This document shows, piece after piece, positions 43,632 through 53,186 of a stretch of 64,000 nucleotides of DNA. Numbering within the stretch: the stretch's first letter is position 1; every line of letters starts with the position of its first letter. The stretch is from NCBI GenBank assembly GCA_944372335.1, contig CALVYQ010000006.1, positions 1-64,000 on the forward strand. Reading direction: 5' to 3'. Made by a program: the position numbers and the translations under genes. Source of the stretch: an uncultured Clostridia bacterium (lineage in GTDB: Bacteria; Bacillota; Clostridia; Christensenellales; UBA1242). Below the pieces are notes generated by a model. It did no database searches. It saw nothing but the letters and a program-made list of their open reading frames with translations, and was not told the origin of the DNA.

Positions 43632-44564
43632 AAGAACACTTATTCCAAGCACAGAAGCAAGTGGATATAAGTTTGCCACAATTTTTGAAAAACCAAATTC
43701 GCTTATGAGAAAAGGCAAAAAGATGGCAATAAAAATTCCTAACACCTCGCCCTTGAACATACCTTCCACAGAAGCTTTAATTGTTAGACAAAGAGAAAAC
43801 AATGTTGTTAAGCAACCTATCAAAATAACAACATAGCAAAGAACAAAGAAAAATGAATTATTTTGGCATAGATACAAGAAAGGCATATCAGCAAAATGAC
43901 TATCGACATGAGTGCGTAGTGCAAAATTAGCAAATAAGAGAAAGGCAAGAAGAAGTAATGAAGAAAACAGACTGACAAAAAAAGTCTGTTTTTTATTTAA
44001 TTCACGACCAGCCTTACTGACAATAAAAGTGCTAGTAGAAAAATTTAGTGCAACATAAAGAGGACAATAAAAATAACCAAATGGGCTTTTTGCTTGAACA
44101 GTAAATTCTGGGTTCTGAAAACAGATATATATTAGAACCGCCAAGAAAATAAAAACACACACCGGCATCAAAACAAGTGTCACCTTTTCAAGCATTCCCA
44201 TTCCCTTTAATGTGATAAAAACTGTAAAAAGTAAAAGTAGTGCACATAGAATGATATATAAAAAAGAATTTGAAAACATAAACAGACTTTTAAGCCCAGC
44301 AAACATGGAAGCGGTAAACACAATGGATATAAAAACTAAAATTATATTGACAATTTTAAGCTTTTCAAGTTTATCTATAACAAATTTCCCTTTTGAAAGA
44401 AAAAGATAAAAAAGAAGAAAAAATAAAACACAAGCTATTACTATATATAGATAGGAAAGTTCGCCAAAGCGACTGAAAAAAACAAGGATTTCTTTACCAC
44501 TAGAAAAACCCGAGCCAACAATTGTACCAAACAACAAAAAGACCGTTGTCCAAACTTTTTTCAT
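43542..44564 (-). CDS. YkvI-like membrane transporter (APC/LeuT-fold superfamily)
   Basis: A 340-residue protein with 9-10 transmembrane helices. The N-terminal FLLFGTIVGSGFSSGKEILV contains the unwound helix 1 GxxxGxGFxSG motif of the YkvI family of LeuT-fold proteins. Substrate unknown; relatives are predicted amino-acid or cation symporters. The C-terminal ~30 residues (basic, KRIHGKRQNTKNKSRTHY) are encoded opposite the end of the ABC permease. There is no clear Shine-Dalgarno site, and a TAAAAT box lies 5 nt before the ATG, though its -35 is poor. Confidence 0.8.
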   Translation of the reverse strand: MKKVWTTVFLLFGTIVGSGFSSGKEILVFFSRFGELSYLYIVIACVLFFLLFYLFLSKGKFVIDKLEKLKIVNIILVFISIVFTASMFAGLKSLFMFSNSFLYIILCALLLLFTVFITLKGMGMLEKVTLVLMPVCVFIFLAVLIYICFQNPEFTVQAKSPFGYFYCPLYVALNFSTSTFIVSKAGRELNKKQTFFVSLFSSLLLLAFLLFANFALRTHVDSHFADMPFLYLCQNNSFFFVLCYVVILIGCLTTLFSLCLTIKASVEGMFKGEVLGIFIAIFLPFLISEFGFSKIVANLYPLASVLGISVLLFFIYSFKQTDKRIHGKRQNTKNKSRTHY

Positions 44565-44759
44565 AAGAAATTTTATGTTAAATTATTAAAAAAAAGACTT
44601 TAAATTTTACTTTAAAGCTATTTAATATATAATGACCTATGAAAATATACAAAAATCACATTATTTTTAATTTTTTTAATAAAATCGCATTACTTTTTAT
44701 ATTTTTTTTAAAAAAGTATATTTTAGAATTAAAATAAAAAATATATACAAAATAATTCT

Positions 44760-45353
44760 ATGCATAAAAGACTTTTAATATATCTTCTCATTTTTTCTCT
44801 CTCTGCAAGTTTCTTTGCCTGCCTTTTTCCATATCCTATTTTTTCTTCTTACACAAATGTAACCGATAAAAACATGGTGGAAATTGCCAATCTTAAGGAA
44901 AGCGAAATATCTGTAGAATATGATGATGAAATCAAAGTCTTAGCAATTGATTGGGATATTGCCAATGCTATTTTAGAATGCTACACGCCATATCGACTTA
45001 TAGATATAAAAAGCGGAATAAGCATAATGATTGAACGGATTGGAGGAAAAAATCATGCAGATATAGAAACTATCGACAATAACAACACAATGCTACTATA
45101 CGAAATTTATGACAATAACCTATCTTGGGATAGACGCCCAGCATATCTAGAATATTCCGACAATGTCTATTTTTGTTGCAGTCTTTCCGGCTTTCCACAT
45201 GGAGAAAGTAAGGGCGAAAATAGTCTTAACGGACATCTATGCCTACACTTTAAAAATTCTAAAACACATGGAAGTAATCAAATAGATAAAACTCATCAAA
45301 ATAATATTAAGTACGCATATAAATATAAATACAAAATTCAAGACATAATATAA
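44760..45353 (+). CDS. Exported protein with a GHLCLHF...HG...HQ domain, function unknown
   Basis: A 197-residue protein with an N-terminal signal or membrane anchor (LIYLLIFSLSASFFACLFPY, possibly a lipobox Cys). The C-terminal domain contains GHLCLHFKNSKTHGSNQIDK and HQNNI. Clostridial exported proteins, some with peptidoglycan-binding domains, carry a similar GxxCIHFxNSxTHGxxxxDxxHQ block with His/Cys/Asp that could be catalytic. That recollection is not checked. No Shine-Dalgarno site; a very AT-rich leader precedes. It stands alone between the convergent YkvI-like and truA genes. Confidence 0.6.
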   Translation: MHKRLLIYLLIFSLSASFFACLFPYPIFSSYTNVTDKNMVEIANLKESEISVEYDDEIKVLAIDWDIANAILECYTPYRLIDIKSGISIMIERIGGKNHADIETIDNNNTMLLYEIYDNNLSWDRRPAYLEYSDNVYFCCSLSGFPHGESKGENSLNGHLCLHFKNSKTHGSNQIDKTHQNNIKYAYKYKYKIQDII

Positions 45354-45443
45354 ATTATGTAAAAAACACAATAAATTATGTTCTGTATAACCATCAGCCT
45401 CACTCTTGCAAGCAAGTTCGGCTTCCGATAATAAAAACTCAAA

Positions 45444-45478
45444 ATATTGTTGTATTATGCAAGCATACCACACAATAT
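45444..45478. repeat. Dispersed palindromic repeat, copy 1
   Basis: The sequence at 45444-45462, ATATTGTTGTATTATGCAA, differs by one base from 61241-61259. With the following GCATACCACACAATAT it forms an imperfect hairpin. It lies just after the truA end and may act as its terminator. Confidence 0.55.
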
Positions 45479-45483
45479 CTAGA

Positions 45484-46221
45484 TTATTTAAGATATTCAA
45501 CCTTTTTCAAATATAATCCATTTGGTGGCATTGTCTTTCCGGTCAAGCTTCTATCACCCGTTTCAAACGCCTTTAAAATATTCTCTTCGCCTATCTTTTC
45601 AATGTTCAAAAGTGTGCCAACAATTATGCGAACCATGTTATATAAAAAGCCACTACCAGTTATTAAAAATTTGATTCGATTGTCATGTTTTGATATTTTA
45701 AAATCAAAGATTTCCCGTTCATAGTTTGTGACATTTGTATGTGCCGAACAAAAAGCCTTAAAATTATGCTTGCCTATAAAGAGAGAGGAGGCTTTCTTCA
45801 TGCGTTCAATATCTACATTATAAGGATAATAAGTGATAAGATTATAATCAATTGCCCGCCTAGTCTTTGAAATATCAACAACATATTCATAAGTTTTTCT
45901 CTTTACATCAAAGCGTGGGTGAAAATCATCTTTACATAAACTCACCTTTTTTACAACAACATCACTAGATAAAAGCTTATTTAACGCCTGTTTGAAGTTT
46001 TTTAAAGGAATTGGCGAGGATATATCAACCGTTGCCACCTGATTGAGTGCGTGCACCCCTTTATCCGTTCTTCCACTCCCCTCAACCGTGCACTTTTCTT
46101 TTGTCAACAAAAAAAGTTTCTCCTCAAGTTCGCCCTGCACCGTACGCCTGCCCGCCTGCTTCTGCCAGCCATAGAAATTAGTGCCGTTATATTCCACAAT
46201 CATTAAAATTTTTCTTTTCAT
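45484..46221 (-). CDS. truA: tRNA pseudouridine synthase A
   Basis: TruA makes pseudouridine at positions 38-40 of tRNA anticodon stems. The 245-residue protein has the opening ILMIVEYNGTNFYGWQKQAG, the catalytic GSGRTDKGVHALNQVATVD (catalytic Asp), FHPRFDVKRKTYEYVVDIS and FLYNMVRIIVGTLLNI. The ATG at 46221 fits the family N-terminus; the longer frame from 46326 adds 35 non-conserved residues. There is no Shine-Dalgarno site; a strong promoter ends 6 nt before the ATG. Confidence 0.95.
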   Translation of the reverse strand: MKRKILMIVEYNGTNFYGWQKQAGRRTVQGELEEKLFLLTKEKCTVEGSGRTDKGVHALNQVATVDISSPIPLKNFKQALNKLLSSDVVVKKVSLCKDDFHPRFDVKRKTYEYVVDISKTRRAIDYNLITYYPYNVDIERMKKASSLFIGKHNFKAFCSAHTNVTNYEREIFDFKISKHDNRIKFLITGSGFLYNMVRIIVGTLLNIEKIGEENILKAFETGDRSLTGKTMPPNGLYLKKVEYLK

Positions 46222-46227
46222 AGTTTT

Positions 46228-46256
46228 ATTATAACTAAAAGTTTTTAATTTGTAAA
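46228..46256 (-). promoter_or_regulatory. Promoter of truA, -10 box 6 nt from the ATG
   Basis: TTTACA (46251-46256) and TATAAT (46228-46233) are 17 nt apart. The predicted start of transcription is at or next to the ATG, implying a leaderless message. Confidence 0.65.
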
Positions 46257-46378
46257 TTGTAAATTTTATATTTATTTCATTTTTTACTAAAATTGTTATT
46301 AATTTTACTTTTTTAATTGATAGCACCTCTAGTTATATCAGTTCTTATATATTTTTATATATAAAAGCTTGCATTTAT

Positions 46379-46407
46379 TTGACAAAAAAATCTTAAAATT
46401 TTAAAAT
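46379..46407 (+). promoter_or_regulatory. Promoter of nifJ
   Basis: TTGACA (46379-46384) and TAAAAT (46402-46407) with 17 nt between, followed by RBS AAAGGAG. Confidence 0.7.
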
Positions 46408-46425
46408 TATTCAAAAGGAGATTAT

Positions 46426-49400
46426 ATGAAAAAAACTATTGATGGCAACACCGCAGTCGGCATGATTGCGTATAAACTTTCTGAGGTAATTCCAATCTAC
46501 CCAATCACACCTTCCTCACCAATGGCGGAATATTGTGATGGCGAATTAAGTAAAGGAAAGAAAAATATCTTCGGAAAACTTCCAACGCTTGTGGAAATGC
46601 AATCGGAAGGTGGAGCAAGTGGAGCAATGCACGGAAGCCTATCTACCGGTGCACTATCGACCACTTTTACATCGAGTCAAGGGCTTCTTCTTATGATACC
46701 AAATCTATATAAAATGGCAGGAGAACATCTGCCGGGAGTTTTTCATATTGCTGCTCGAACAGTTGCCACCCATGCTCTTTCTATTTTTGGTGACCATAGT
46801 GATGTTATGGCAATAAGACAAACAGGTGCTATCCTTTTATGTTCAAACTCTGTGCAAGAGGCACATGACTTTGCACTCATCGCACATATTTTAGCTCTAA
46901 AGACGTCCTTGCCTGTTGTGCATTTCTTTGACGGATTTAGAACATCACATGAGATACAAAAAATTGAAATCATTAATGATGAAAAGATTAAAGCTCTTTT
47001 GCCAATAAAAGAAATAGAAGCTTTTAAAAATGAATCAATGAACTCTACCTCTCCTTATCAAAAAGGTTCGGCTCAAAATCCAGATGTCTTCTTCCAAAAC
47101 AGAGAAGCATCAGCTCCTAGCTACGAACAAGTTTTTGAAATATTAAAAGGTGTTTTAAAAGACTTTTATAAAGTGGTTGGCAGAAAATATGCTCCTTTTG
47201 AATATGTCGGCAATAAAAATGCTCAAAACGTAATTGTCAGCATGGCATCTTCTTGTGAATGCATTGAAGAGGCACTCTCTGACAAAACTTTTAAAGACAC
47301 CGCCCTTGTAAAAGTGCATCTATATCGTCCATTTAACTATCGTGAGTTTAAAAATATTCTTCCAAACAGCGTCAAAAAAGTTACCACACTAGATAAAACA
47401 CGTGAATTTGGAGCTCGTGACCCACTTTTCCTTGACGTCACAACCGCCCTTACAGGCACTGATATAAAGGTAATTGGTGGCCGATATGGACTTGGTGGAA
47501 AGGATTTCACTCCGGCAATGGCTGTTGCAGTTATAGAAAACTTTAAAAATCTCAAAGATAATTTTACAGTAGGTATTGATGATGATGTAAGTAATTCGTC
47601 ACTGCCTATAGCTATCTACAACTCTAAAACAAAAAATTTCCAAATGAAGTTCTATGGCCTTGGCTCAGACGGCACAGTTTCCGCCAGCAAAAGTACCATA
47701 AAAATTCTAGGTGAGGAGCTTGATAAATTTGTTCAAGGCTATTTTGAATATGACAGCAAAAAGTCAGGCAGTCTAACAAAATCACATATTCGTGTGAGTG
47801 ATAATCCAATTAAAAGCACTTACCTTGTTCATGAGTGCGATGTGATTTCCATAAATAATTTTTCTTTTGTTCATAGATATGACTGCCTTGAGGGCTTAAA
47901 GAAAGGCGGAATCGTTCTTTTTAACACCATTTTTAGTGCTGATGAAATTGATAAAGTATTGCCTAGTTACTATAAACGCATCTTAAAAGAAAAAAATGCA
48001 AAAGTATATTGTCTAAACGCACAAAAAATTGCAGAAGGTGCAGGACTTGGAAACAAAATCAACATAATTATGCAAACTGCCCTTTTTAAGGTATCAAACA
48101 TCATCAACTTTGATGTCGCCTACAAGGAAATTCAAAGATATGTTGAAATAACCTATGGTAAAAAAGGCAAAAGTATCGTCAATAAAAATTTAAAGGCCAT
48201 GGGAAGAACCGTGGAAAATATTGAAGAGGTAAATGTTAAGAATTTGATCCCTCAAGGAAGCGACATGAACACAAAAAATATAGATGATAAATTCTATCAA
48301 TCTATTATGAAAGAAGTTGAGCGTCTGCAAGGAGATAAAATATCCGTTTCTAAGTTTGATATGGCTGGAAAAGTGCCACAAGGAACAGCTGACTTTGAAA
48401 AGCGTGGCTTTGCTAGTCACCTCCCAAAATATATTCCTGCCAACTGCGTGCAGTGTGGTCAATGCATTCTCTCCTGTCCTCATAATGCCATCAAAGTTGT
48501 TTTGGTTAAAGCCGAAACAATGGAAGAGGTGGAGTTTGCAAAATGCTTTGGTATGAATGGCTATTTATATCGCATTCAAGTATCACCTGAAGATTGCACA
48601 GGCTGTGGTGTCTGTGCCAATGTCTGCCCAAGCAAAAATAAGGCACTAGTTATGAAGATGGCAAACGAAATTTTAGAGCAAGAAAAGAAAAATTATGCTT
48701 TCTGCAAGACTTTAAAAACTGAGGAAAACACGCCATTCTCCACTGATATGCCAAAGGGCTTACAATTTAAAGATTGCTACTTTGGCTTCTCTGGTGCTTG
48801 TGGTGGCTGTGGCGAAACGCCTTATATCAAACTTGCAACCATGCTTTTCGGTGAAAAAATGTTAATTGCAAATGCGACAGGCTGTTCCAGCATATACGGA
48901 GGCTCTTTTCCATCGTGTCCATATTTTAAAGATGAAAATGGCAGAGGACCTGCTTGGGCAAATAGTCTTTTTGAAGACAATGCTGAATTTGGGCTCGGCA
49001 TGAAACTCGGCACAAATTACACTAACCCTAACCAAAGTGTTTGGATAATCGGTGGAGACGGCTGGGCTTATGATATTGGTTATGGTGGACTTGACCATGT
49101 TTTAAATAGCAACGAAAATGTCAACATTTTAGTGTTAGATACAGAGGTATATTCTAATACCGGTGGTCAAGCAAGCAAATCTACCCCTCGAGGAGCTATG
49201 GTTAAATTTGCAAGTGCTGGCAAGAAGACGAAGAAAAAAGATTTAGTTTCTCTTGCAATAGCCTCCAAAAATTGTTATGTGGCAAGTGTCAGCCTTGGAG
49301 CTGATATGAATCAGTGCATAAAGGCATTTAAAGAAGCAGAAGCATATAATGGGCCAAGCATAATTGTCGCCTACTCACCTTGCGTGAATCATGGCTTTGA

Positions 49401-49665
49401 TATGTCAACAACAATGCACGAAATGAAGAATGCTGTTGAGTCTGGTTATTGGTCACTTGTGCGATACAATCCTAATGAATGTATTGTCCACATCGACAGC
49501 AAGAGCGATTTTATGAAATATGAAGACTTTTTAAACAGTGAAACACGCTATTCCGCTATAAAGGAATTAAAGAAAGATGAAGCTGAAAAGATGCTTGAAG
49601 AGAGCAAAACTGATGCTATTGAAAGGTTAGAAACACTAAAATCTTTTTCAAAAAAAGAAGAATAG
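46426..49665 (+). CDS. nifJ: Pyruvate:ferredoxin (flavodoxin) oxidoreductase, shortened
   Basis: The enzyme oxidises pyruvate to acetyl-CoA and CO2 and reduces ferredoxin, central to anaerobic clostridial metabolism. The domains are in order: MKKTIDGNTAVGMIAYKLSE and YPITPSSPMAEYCD, the gamma domain, ferredoxin-like CVQCGQCILSCPHNAIK and CTGCGVCANVCPSKNKAL, FSGACGGCGETPY, and the TPP site GGDGWAYDIGYGGLDHV. It is 1079 residues; most are ~1170. The gap is visible: EFGLGMKL is followed after nine residues by SVWIIGGDGW, while typical enzymes have an additional helical segment of roughly 70-80 residues there. RBS AAAGGAG. Confidence 0.94.
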   Translation: MKKTIDGNTAVGMIAYKLSEVIPIYPITPSSPMAEYCDGELSKGKKNIFGKLPTLVEMQSEGGASGAMHGSLSTGALSTTFTSSQGLLLMIPNLYKMAGEHLPGVFHIAARTVATHALSIFGDHSDVMAIRQTGAILLCSNSVQEAHDFALIAHILALKTSLPVVHFFDGFRTSHEIQKIEIINDEKIKALLPIKEIEAFKNESMNSTSPYQKGSAQNPDVFFQNREASAPSYEQVFEILKGVLKDFYKVVGRKYAPFEYVGNKNAQNVIVSMASSCECIEEALSDKTFKDTALVKVHLYRPFNYREFKNILPNSVKKVTTLDKTREFGARDPLFLDVTTALTGTDIKVIGGRYGLGGKDFTPAMAVAVIENFKNLKDNFTVGIDDDVSNSSLPIAIYNSKTKNFQMKFYGLGSDGTVSASKSTIKILGEELDKFVQGYFEYDSKKSGSLTKSHIRVSDNPIKSTYLVHECDVISINNFSFVHRYDCLEGLKKGGIVLFNTIFSADEIDKVLPSYYKRILKEKNAKVYCLNAQKIAEGAGLGNKINIIMQTALFKVSNIINFDVAYKEIQRYVEITYGKKGKSIVNKNLKAMGRTVENIEEVNVKNLIPQGSDMNTKNIDDKFYQSIMKEVERLQGDKISVSKFDMAGKVPQGTADFEKRGFASHLPKYIPANCVQCGQCILSCPHNAIKVVLVKAETMEEVEFAKCFGMNGYLYRIQVSPEDCTGCGVCANVCPSKNKALVMKMANEILEQEKKNYAFCKTLKTEENTPFSTDMPKGLQFKDCYFGFSGACGGCGETPYIKLATMLFGEKMLIANATGCSSIYGGSFPSCPYFKDENGRGPAWANSLFEDNAEFGLGMKLGTNYTNPNQSVWIIGGDGWAYDIGYGGLDHVLNSNENVNILVLDTEVYSNTGGQASKSTPRGAMVKFASAGKKTKKKDLVSLAIASKNCYVASVSLGADMNQCIKAFKEAEAYNGPSIIVAYSPCVNHGFDMSTTMHEMKNAVESGYWSLVRYNPNECIVHIDSKSDFMKYEDFLNSETRYSAIKELKKDEAEKMLEESKTDAIERLETLKSFSKKEE

Positions 49666-49675
49666 CTTAAAATAA

Positions 49676-49704
49676 TTGACAAAAAGGTATAACTTTATTA
49701 AAAT
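49676..49704 (+). promoter_or_regulatory. Promoter of the glycerophosphodiesterase gene
   Basis: TTGACA (49676-49681) and TAAAAT (49699-49704) with a 17-nt spacer, starting only 11 nt after the nifJ stop. Confidence 0.6.
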
Positions 49705-49754
49705 ATAACTAAAATTATATATATTTCGATATAATAAATTTAATTGGAGAGGAT

Positions 49755-50486
49755 ATGGAAGATATTTTTAAATCATGGCTTGTTGAAACGCCTATTGCAC
49801 ACAGAGGACTTCACGATAAGGTAAGTCCAGAAAATTCACTAAGTGCCTTTGAAAAAGCTGTAGAAAACGGCTATGCGATAGAGCTTGACGTGCAACTACT
49901 AGCCGATGACACCGTTGTTGTCTTTCATGACGAGTCTTTGTCACGTATGACAGGAAACGATGGGTATATAAAATTTTTAAATAAAGAAGATTTAAAAGTT
50001 TTAAAACTTGGAAACAGCAAAGAGCATATTCCAACTTTTGAAGAGGTTTTAAAGCTAGTTAATGGCAGAACACCACTTTTAATTGAGATAAAAAACCAAT
50101 TTAAAGTAGGAAAGTTAGAGCAAAAAGTCATCGACTTACTTAAAAATTATAAAGGTGAGTTTGCTGTGCAATCTTTTAATCCATATTCTCTAAATTATTT
50201 TAAGCACCACGCTCCAAACATTCTTCGTGGTCAACTATCTGGCTATTTCAAAGGTGAAAAACTTGCTTTTATCAAAAAATTCTTGCTTAAAAGAATGTCA
50301 TTTAATAAAAACGTAAGCGAGCCAAACTTTATCTCTTATGATGCTACCACCCTACCTAATCGTTTTGTACGAAAATATAAACGTCTGCCACTTCTTGCTT
50401 GGACAATAAGAAGTAAAGAGGATTATTTAAAAACAATAAAATACTGTGATAATATAATCTTTGAAAACTTTATTCCTGAAATATAA
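49755..50486 (+). CDS. Glycerophosphodiester phosphodiesterase
   Basis: A 243-residue GDPD TIM barrel that releases glycerol-3-phosphate and an alcohol from deacylated phospholipids. Metal and catalytic motifs are AHRGLHDKVSPENSLSAFEK (HR...EN), AIELDVQLLADDTVVVFHDE (ExD and HD) and LLIEIKNQ. The conserved FNPYSLNYFK and AWTIRSKEDY (WT) follow. No signal peptide is visible, so it is probably cytoplasmic. RBS GGAGAGG. A second TATAAT (49731-49736) lies close to the RBS. Confidence 0.93.
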   Translation: MEDIFKSWLVETPIAHRGLHDKVSPENSLSAFEKAVENGYAIELDVQLLADDTVVVFHDESLSRMTGNDGYIKFLNKEDLKVLKLGNSKEHIPTFEEVLKLVNGRTPLLIEIKNQFKVGKLEQKVIDLLKNYKGEFAVQSFNPYSLNYFKHHAPNILRGQLSGYFKGEKLAFIKKFLLKRMSFNKNVSEPNFISYDATTLPNRFVRKYKRLPLLAWTIRSKEDYLKTIKYCDNIIFENFIPEI

Positions 50487-50532
50487 AAATTGACCTATTA
50501 AAATATAATCATAAACAAATATACTAAATAAC

Positions 50533-50573
50533 AAAATATGGTGTATTATTCAATGCATAATACACCATATTTT
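50533..50573. terminator. Strong bidirectional hairpin with the dispersed palindromic repeat (copy 2)
   Basis: A perfect 17-bp stem: 50533-50549 (AAAATATGGTGTATTAT) pairs with 50557-50573 around a 7-nt loop TCAATGC. It separates the convergent GDPD and ABC permease genes. Half of it, ATAATACACCATAT, recurs with one change at 61229. Confidence 0.75.
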
Positions 50574-50614
50574 ATTCTAATTGTTCAATTTAGTGATTAT
50601 TTTCTGTTGATATT

Positions 50615-52279
50615 TTATAGTGGCAAGTCTTTCTTTTCAAATCTAAACACGCCTATAATAAATGTTACAATAGCAATACCTGCAAGAATAGCAAATTTCC
50701 AAGCGAAACTAATCGTGCCATTTAATATCGAAACAGTGTCAAAGAGCGAGATAATGGAGAAGTAATTAAAGACATTCATCGCATCAATTCTCATTGCTGA
50801 AGGAACAACATTAGAACCAAACAATCCCAATATTGTGCAAACAAGCATGAATATGCTAAGCCCACCACCTATCGACATAGAATATTTCGACCTGTTGAAT
50901 ATTGCAGAACACATGAAGCAATAACCTGCAAAGGCAAACATGGTTAAAAACGCACCCAAGTTAAAGAGACATATCTCTGCAAAGTTGATGGCAAAGTTAT
51001 TTCCACCAACAACCCAAATTGAAATTACGCTTGTTACTGTCACCAAAAGGAACATGGCAAGTAACGAAAGCATAAGATAAGCCATCTGAGTACAAGCTAC
51101 TGTCCTTCTCTTTGTTGGAGTAGAGAGGACATAAGCCATAGAGCCTGAATCTACCTGCCCAGCAAGTAGTCCATTTGCCACCATGATAACAAATACCATA
51201 GGAAGAAGTATGCCGGCAATGCGATAGAAGATTGAGCCAATGATAAGTCCGTATATATCCATATTGCCGAGTTCTTCAAGAGCCTCTGCCACCTTTTCAG
51301 GTATTTGGTCGGTTATGCTTGCAGACGCCTGCTCTTTTGCATAAGCCTTAATCTCAGCATCTGTCATTTCGCTTCCCGTAAGTTCATCAATCCAAAGTTC
51401 ATAAGTGCTTATTGCGGTATTTGCAAGCACCTTTGCAGCAACTGCATATTGCTCAGCGTTTGAGATTTCCTCTTCTGTTGGAGTTTCGCTTGTGATGAAT
51501 TGATTATATGTTTGTGTATAAATCATATTGATAACATATTCGTTAGCCTCTTCTTTAAACACCTCTTCATCATAGACAAATCCCTCTTCCTGAGATTTTT
51601 GTTCATAGGAGTTGATAGCAGTATTTGCAAGTTCCACCGCCTGCAATCTATATCCATTTGCCACCTCTTCCGTTTCACCCTGAGAGATATAAAGATTATA
51701 AGCGGTGAGTCCTGCATACTCCACAAAACTCTCTTTTAGCTCAGTTATAACTGTTTCATTATTTGTGGTATCCAAGGTCGGATTATTATCATGTGTCATA
51801 TATACGATATATAAGAATTGCGAAATTTCTTCATCTGTCATATTGAGCATTGCTAGTATGCTTTCATTCTCAGTGATAAACTCAGTGGCAGCCTCCTCTT
51901 TTATAGTCTCTAAAGCTTCGCCGGTTGGTGCTTGCCCATTCGCCTCTGTATAGGCATCAATTTTTTCTTGATAGCCACTTACTGCCATATTATACGCCGT
52001 CCCTGCAAACATAGACAGCATCGGGTCATCTAACTGATTAGCAAAGTCCACCGAAAGAGTGTAGGCTTCGTAACTGTCAACTGAATTCTCATTTAAGTAG
52101 CCTTCTTGGTCAGCCTGCTCAAAGACATCTTTTAGTGAATCACGAATATCATTTATAGCCAAGCTTCCAAGCACGATAATAACAATTGCAAGCATGACGC
52201 AAGTGGCAACAGTTACGCATAGCCATTTAACCCAATTTGCTTTCATTGACTGCTTAAATAGTGCTTTACTAAAATACAT
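50615..52279 (-). CDS. ABC-2 type exporter permease with a large extracellular domain
   Basis: A 554-residue membrane protein. One helix is near residues 18-40, then ~290 polar, mostly helical residues, then five helices from about 345 (IIGSIFYRIAGILLPMVFVI, MAYLMLSLLAMFLLVTVTSV and others). The segment GQVDSGSMAYVLSTPTKRRT is typical of ABC-2 permeases. The big insert between helices 1 and 2 lies outside the cell and resembles the periplasmic porter domains of other ABC-2 exporters only in position. It is third in the operon after two ATPases, overlapping the second by 11 nt. Substrate unknown. Confidence 0.85.
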   Translation of the reverse strand: MYFSKALFKQSMKANWVKWLCVTVATCVMLAIVIIVLGSLAINDIRDSLKDVFEQADQEGYLNENSVDSYEAYTLSVDFANQLDDPMLSMFAGTAYNMAVSGYQEKIDAYTEANGQAPTGEALETIKEEAATEFITENESILAMLNMTDEEISQFLYIVYMTHDNNPTLDTTNNETVITELKESFVEYAGLTAYNLYISQGETEEVANGYRLQAVELANTAINSYEQKSQEEGFVYDEEVFKEEANEYVINMIYTQTYNQFITSETPTEEEISNAEQYAVAAKVLANTAISTYELWIDELTGSEMTDAEIKAYAKEQASASITDQIPEKVAEALEELGNMDIYGLIIGSIFYRIAGILLPMVFVIMVANGLLAGQVDSGSMAYVLSTPTKRRTVACTQMAYLMLSLLAMFLLVTVTSVISIWVVGGNNFAINFAEICLFNLGAFLTMFAFAGYCFMCSAIFNRSKYSMSIGGGLSIFMLVCTILGLFGSNVVPSAMRIDAMNVFNYFSIISLFDTVSILNGTISFAWKFAILAGIAIVTFIIGVFRFEKKDLPL

Positions 52280-53186
52280 TTTTCCCTCCTTTTACTTCCT
52301 TCTCAAGAATATCTTTAAAGTGCTTTTCAAGATTGAATTTAATTTCTGATATAAATTTTAGTTTATATTTTGATAATGATTTGAAAAGCCTATTTATCTC
52401 ACTATCATCAATCTGCACTGTCACCTGATAATATTTTTCTTGGTCACGAATGATTTTGTATTTAAGTTTTTTGAATTTGAGATAATCTTCCTTATCCAAA
52501 AACTCAATTTTATATGACTTTATTGTGGAGCTTTTTAATGCATTCACATCGGCAATATCTATTATTTTGCCATCATAGATAAGAGCAACTCTATCGCAGG
52601 TTTCTTCAAGCTCATCAAACATCTGACTGCTCATAAGAATAGTTTTGCCTTTCCTTTTTTCTTCCAAAATTAATTCAAGAAATGTTTCTCTCATAAGCGG
52701 GTCAAGTCCTGTGGTTGGCTCATCTAAAATGAGAATATCCTTATCCGCCATAAGTGCCGCAACAATAGCAGTCTTTTGTTTCATACCTTTACTCATGCGT
52801 TTAAGATTTGCAGAAGGGTCAAGCTGTAGCCTTTTTATTAACTCTTCAGCCCGATCCATACTCTTTAAGCCCAAAAGTTCTGCTTGAGCTTTTAAAAATT
52901 CTATGCCGGTTGTAAGGTCAGGAAAAGCAATTTCGCCCGGAATGTATGCCACACTCTCTTTAATTTTGCAAGCATCTTTCCATGCGTCCATGCCAAGCAC
53001 AGTCACTGTTCCATTCTTTGGCTTAATAAAGCCCATAATATGCCTTATAGTCGTTGTTTTGCCACTGCCATTTGTGCCAACAAAGCCAAAAACTTCGCCT
53101 TTTGTTATAAAAAAGCTTATATCAAAAATTCCTCGCCCTCCGCCATAGTCTTTTGTGAGGTGCTCTGCCTTTATCACTTCTTCCAT
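52269..53186 (-). CDS. ABC exporter ATPase, second of two
   Basis: A 305-residue ABC ATPase: Walker A FVGTNGSGKTTTIRHIMGFI, signature RMSKGMKQKTAIVAA, Walker B DILILDEPTTGLDPLM and QMFDELEETCDRVALI. The residues from 220 onwards form a regulatory tail (IIRDQEKYYQVTVQIDD) shared with the first ATPase. It starts 13 nt inside the end of that gene, using RBS GGAGG. The two ATPases are clearly paralogous and probably form a heterodimer on the single permease. Confidence 0.92.
   Translation of the reverse strand: MEEVIKAEHLTKDYGGGRGIFDISFFITKGEVFGFVGTNGSGKTTTIRHIMGFIKPKNGTVTVLGMDAWKDACKIKESVAYIPGEIAFPDLTTGIEFLKAQAELLGLKSMDRAEELIKRLQLDPSANLKRMSKGMKQKTAIVAALMADKDILILDEPTTGLDPLMRETFLELILEEKRKGKTILMSSQMFDELEETCDRVALIYDGKIIDIADVNALKSSTIKSYKIEFLDKEDYLKFKKLKYKIIRDQEKYYQVTVQIDDSEINRLFKSLSKYKLKFISEIKFNLEKHFKDILEKEVKGGKNVF

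Noticed and set aside
45243..45500. Minus-strand open frame of 85 codons after truA
   Set aside because: It overlaps truA, the palindromic repeat and the 3' end of a real gene; its composition looks like a chance AT-rich frame.
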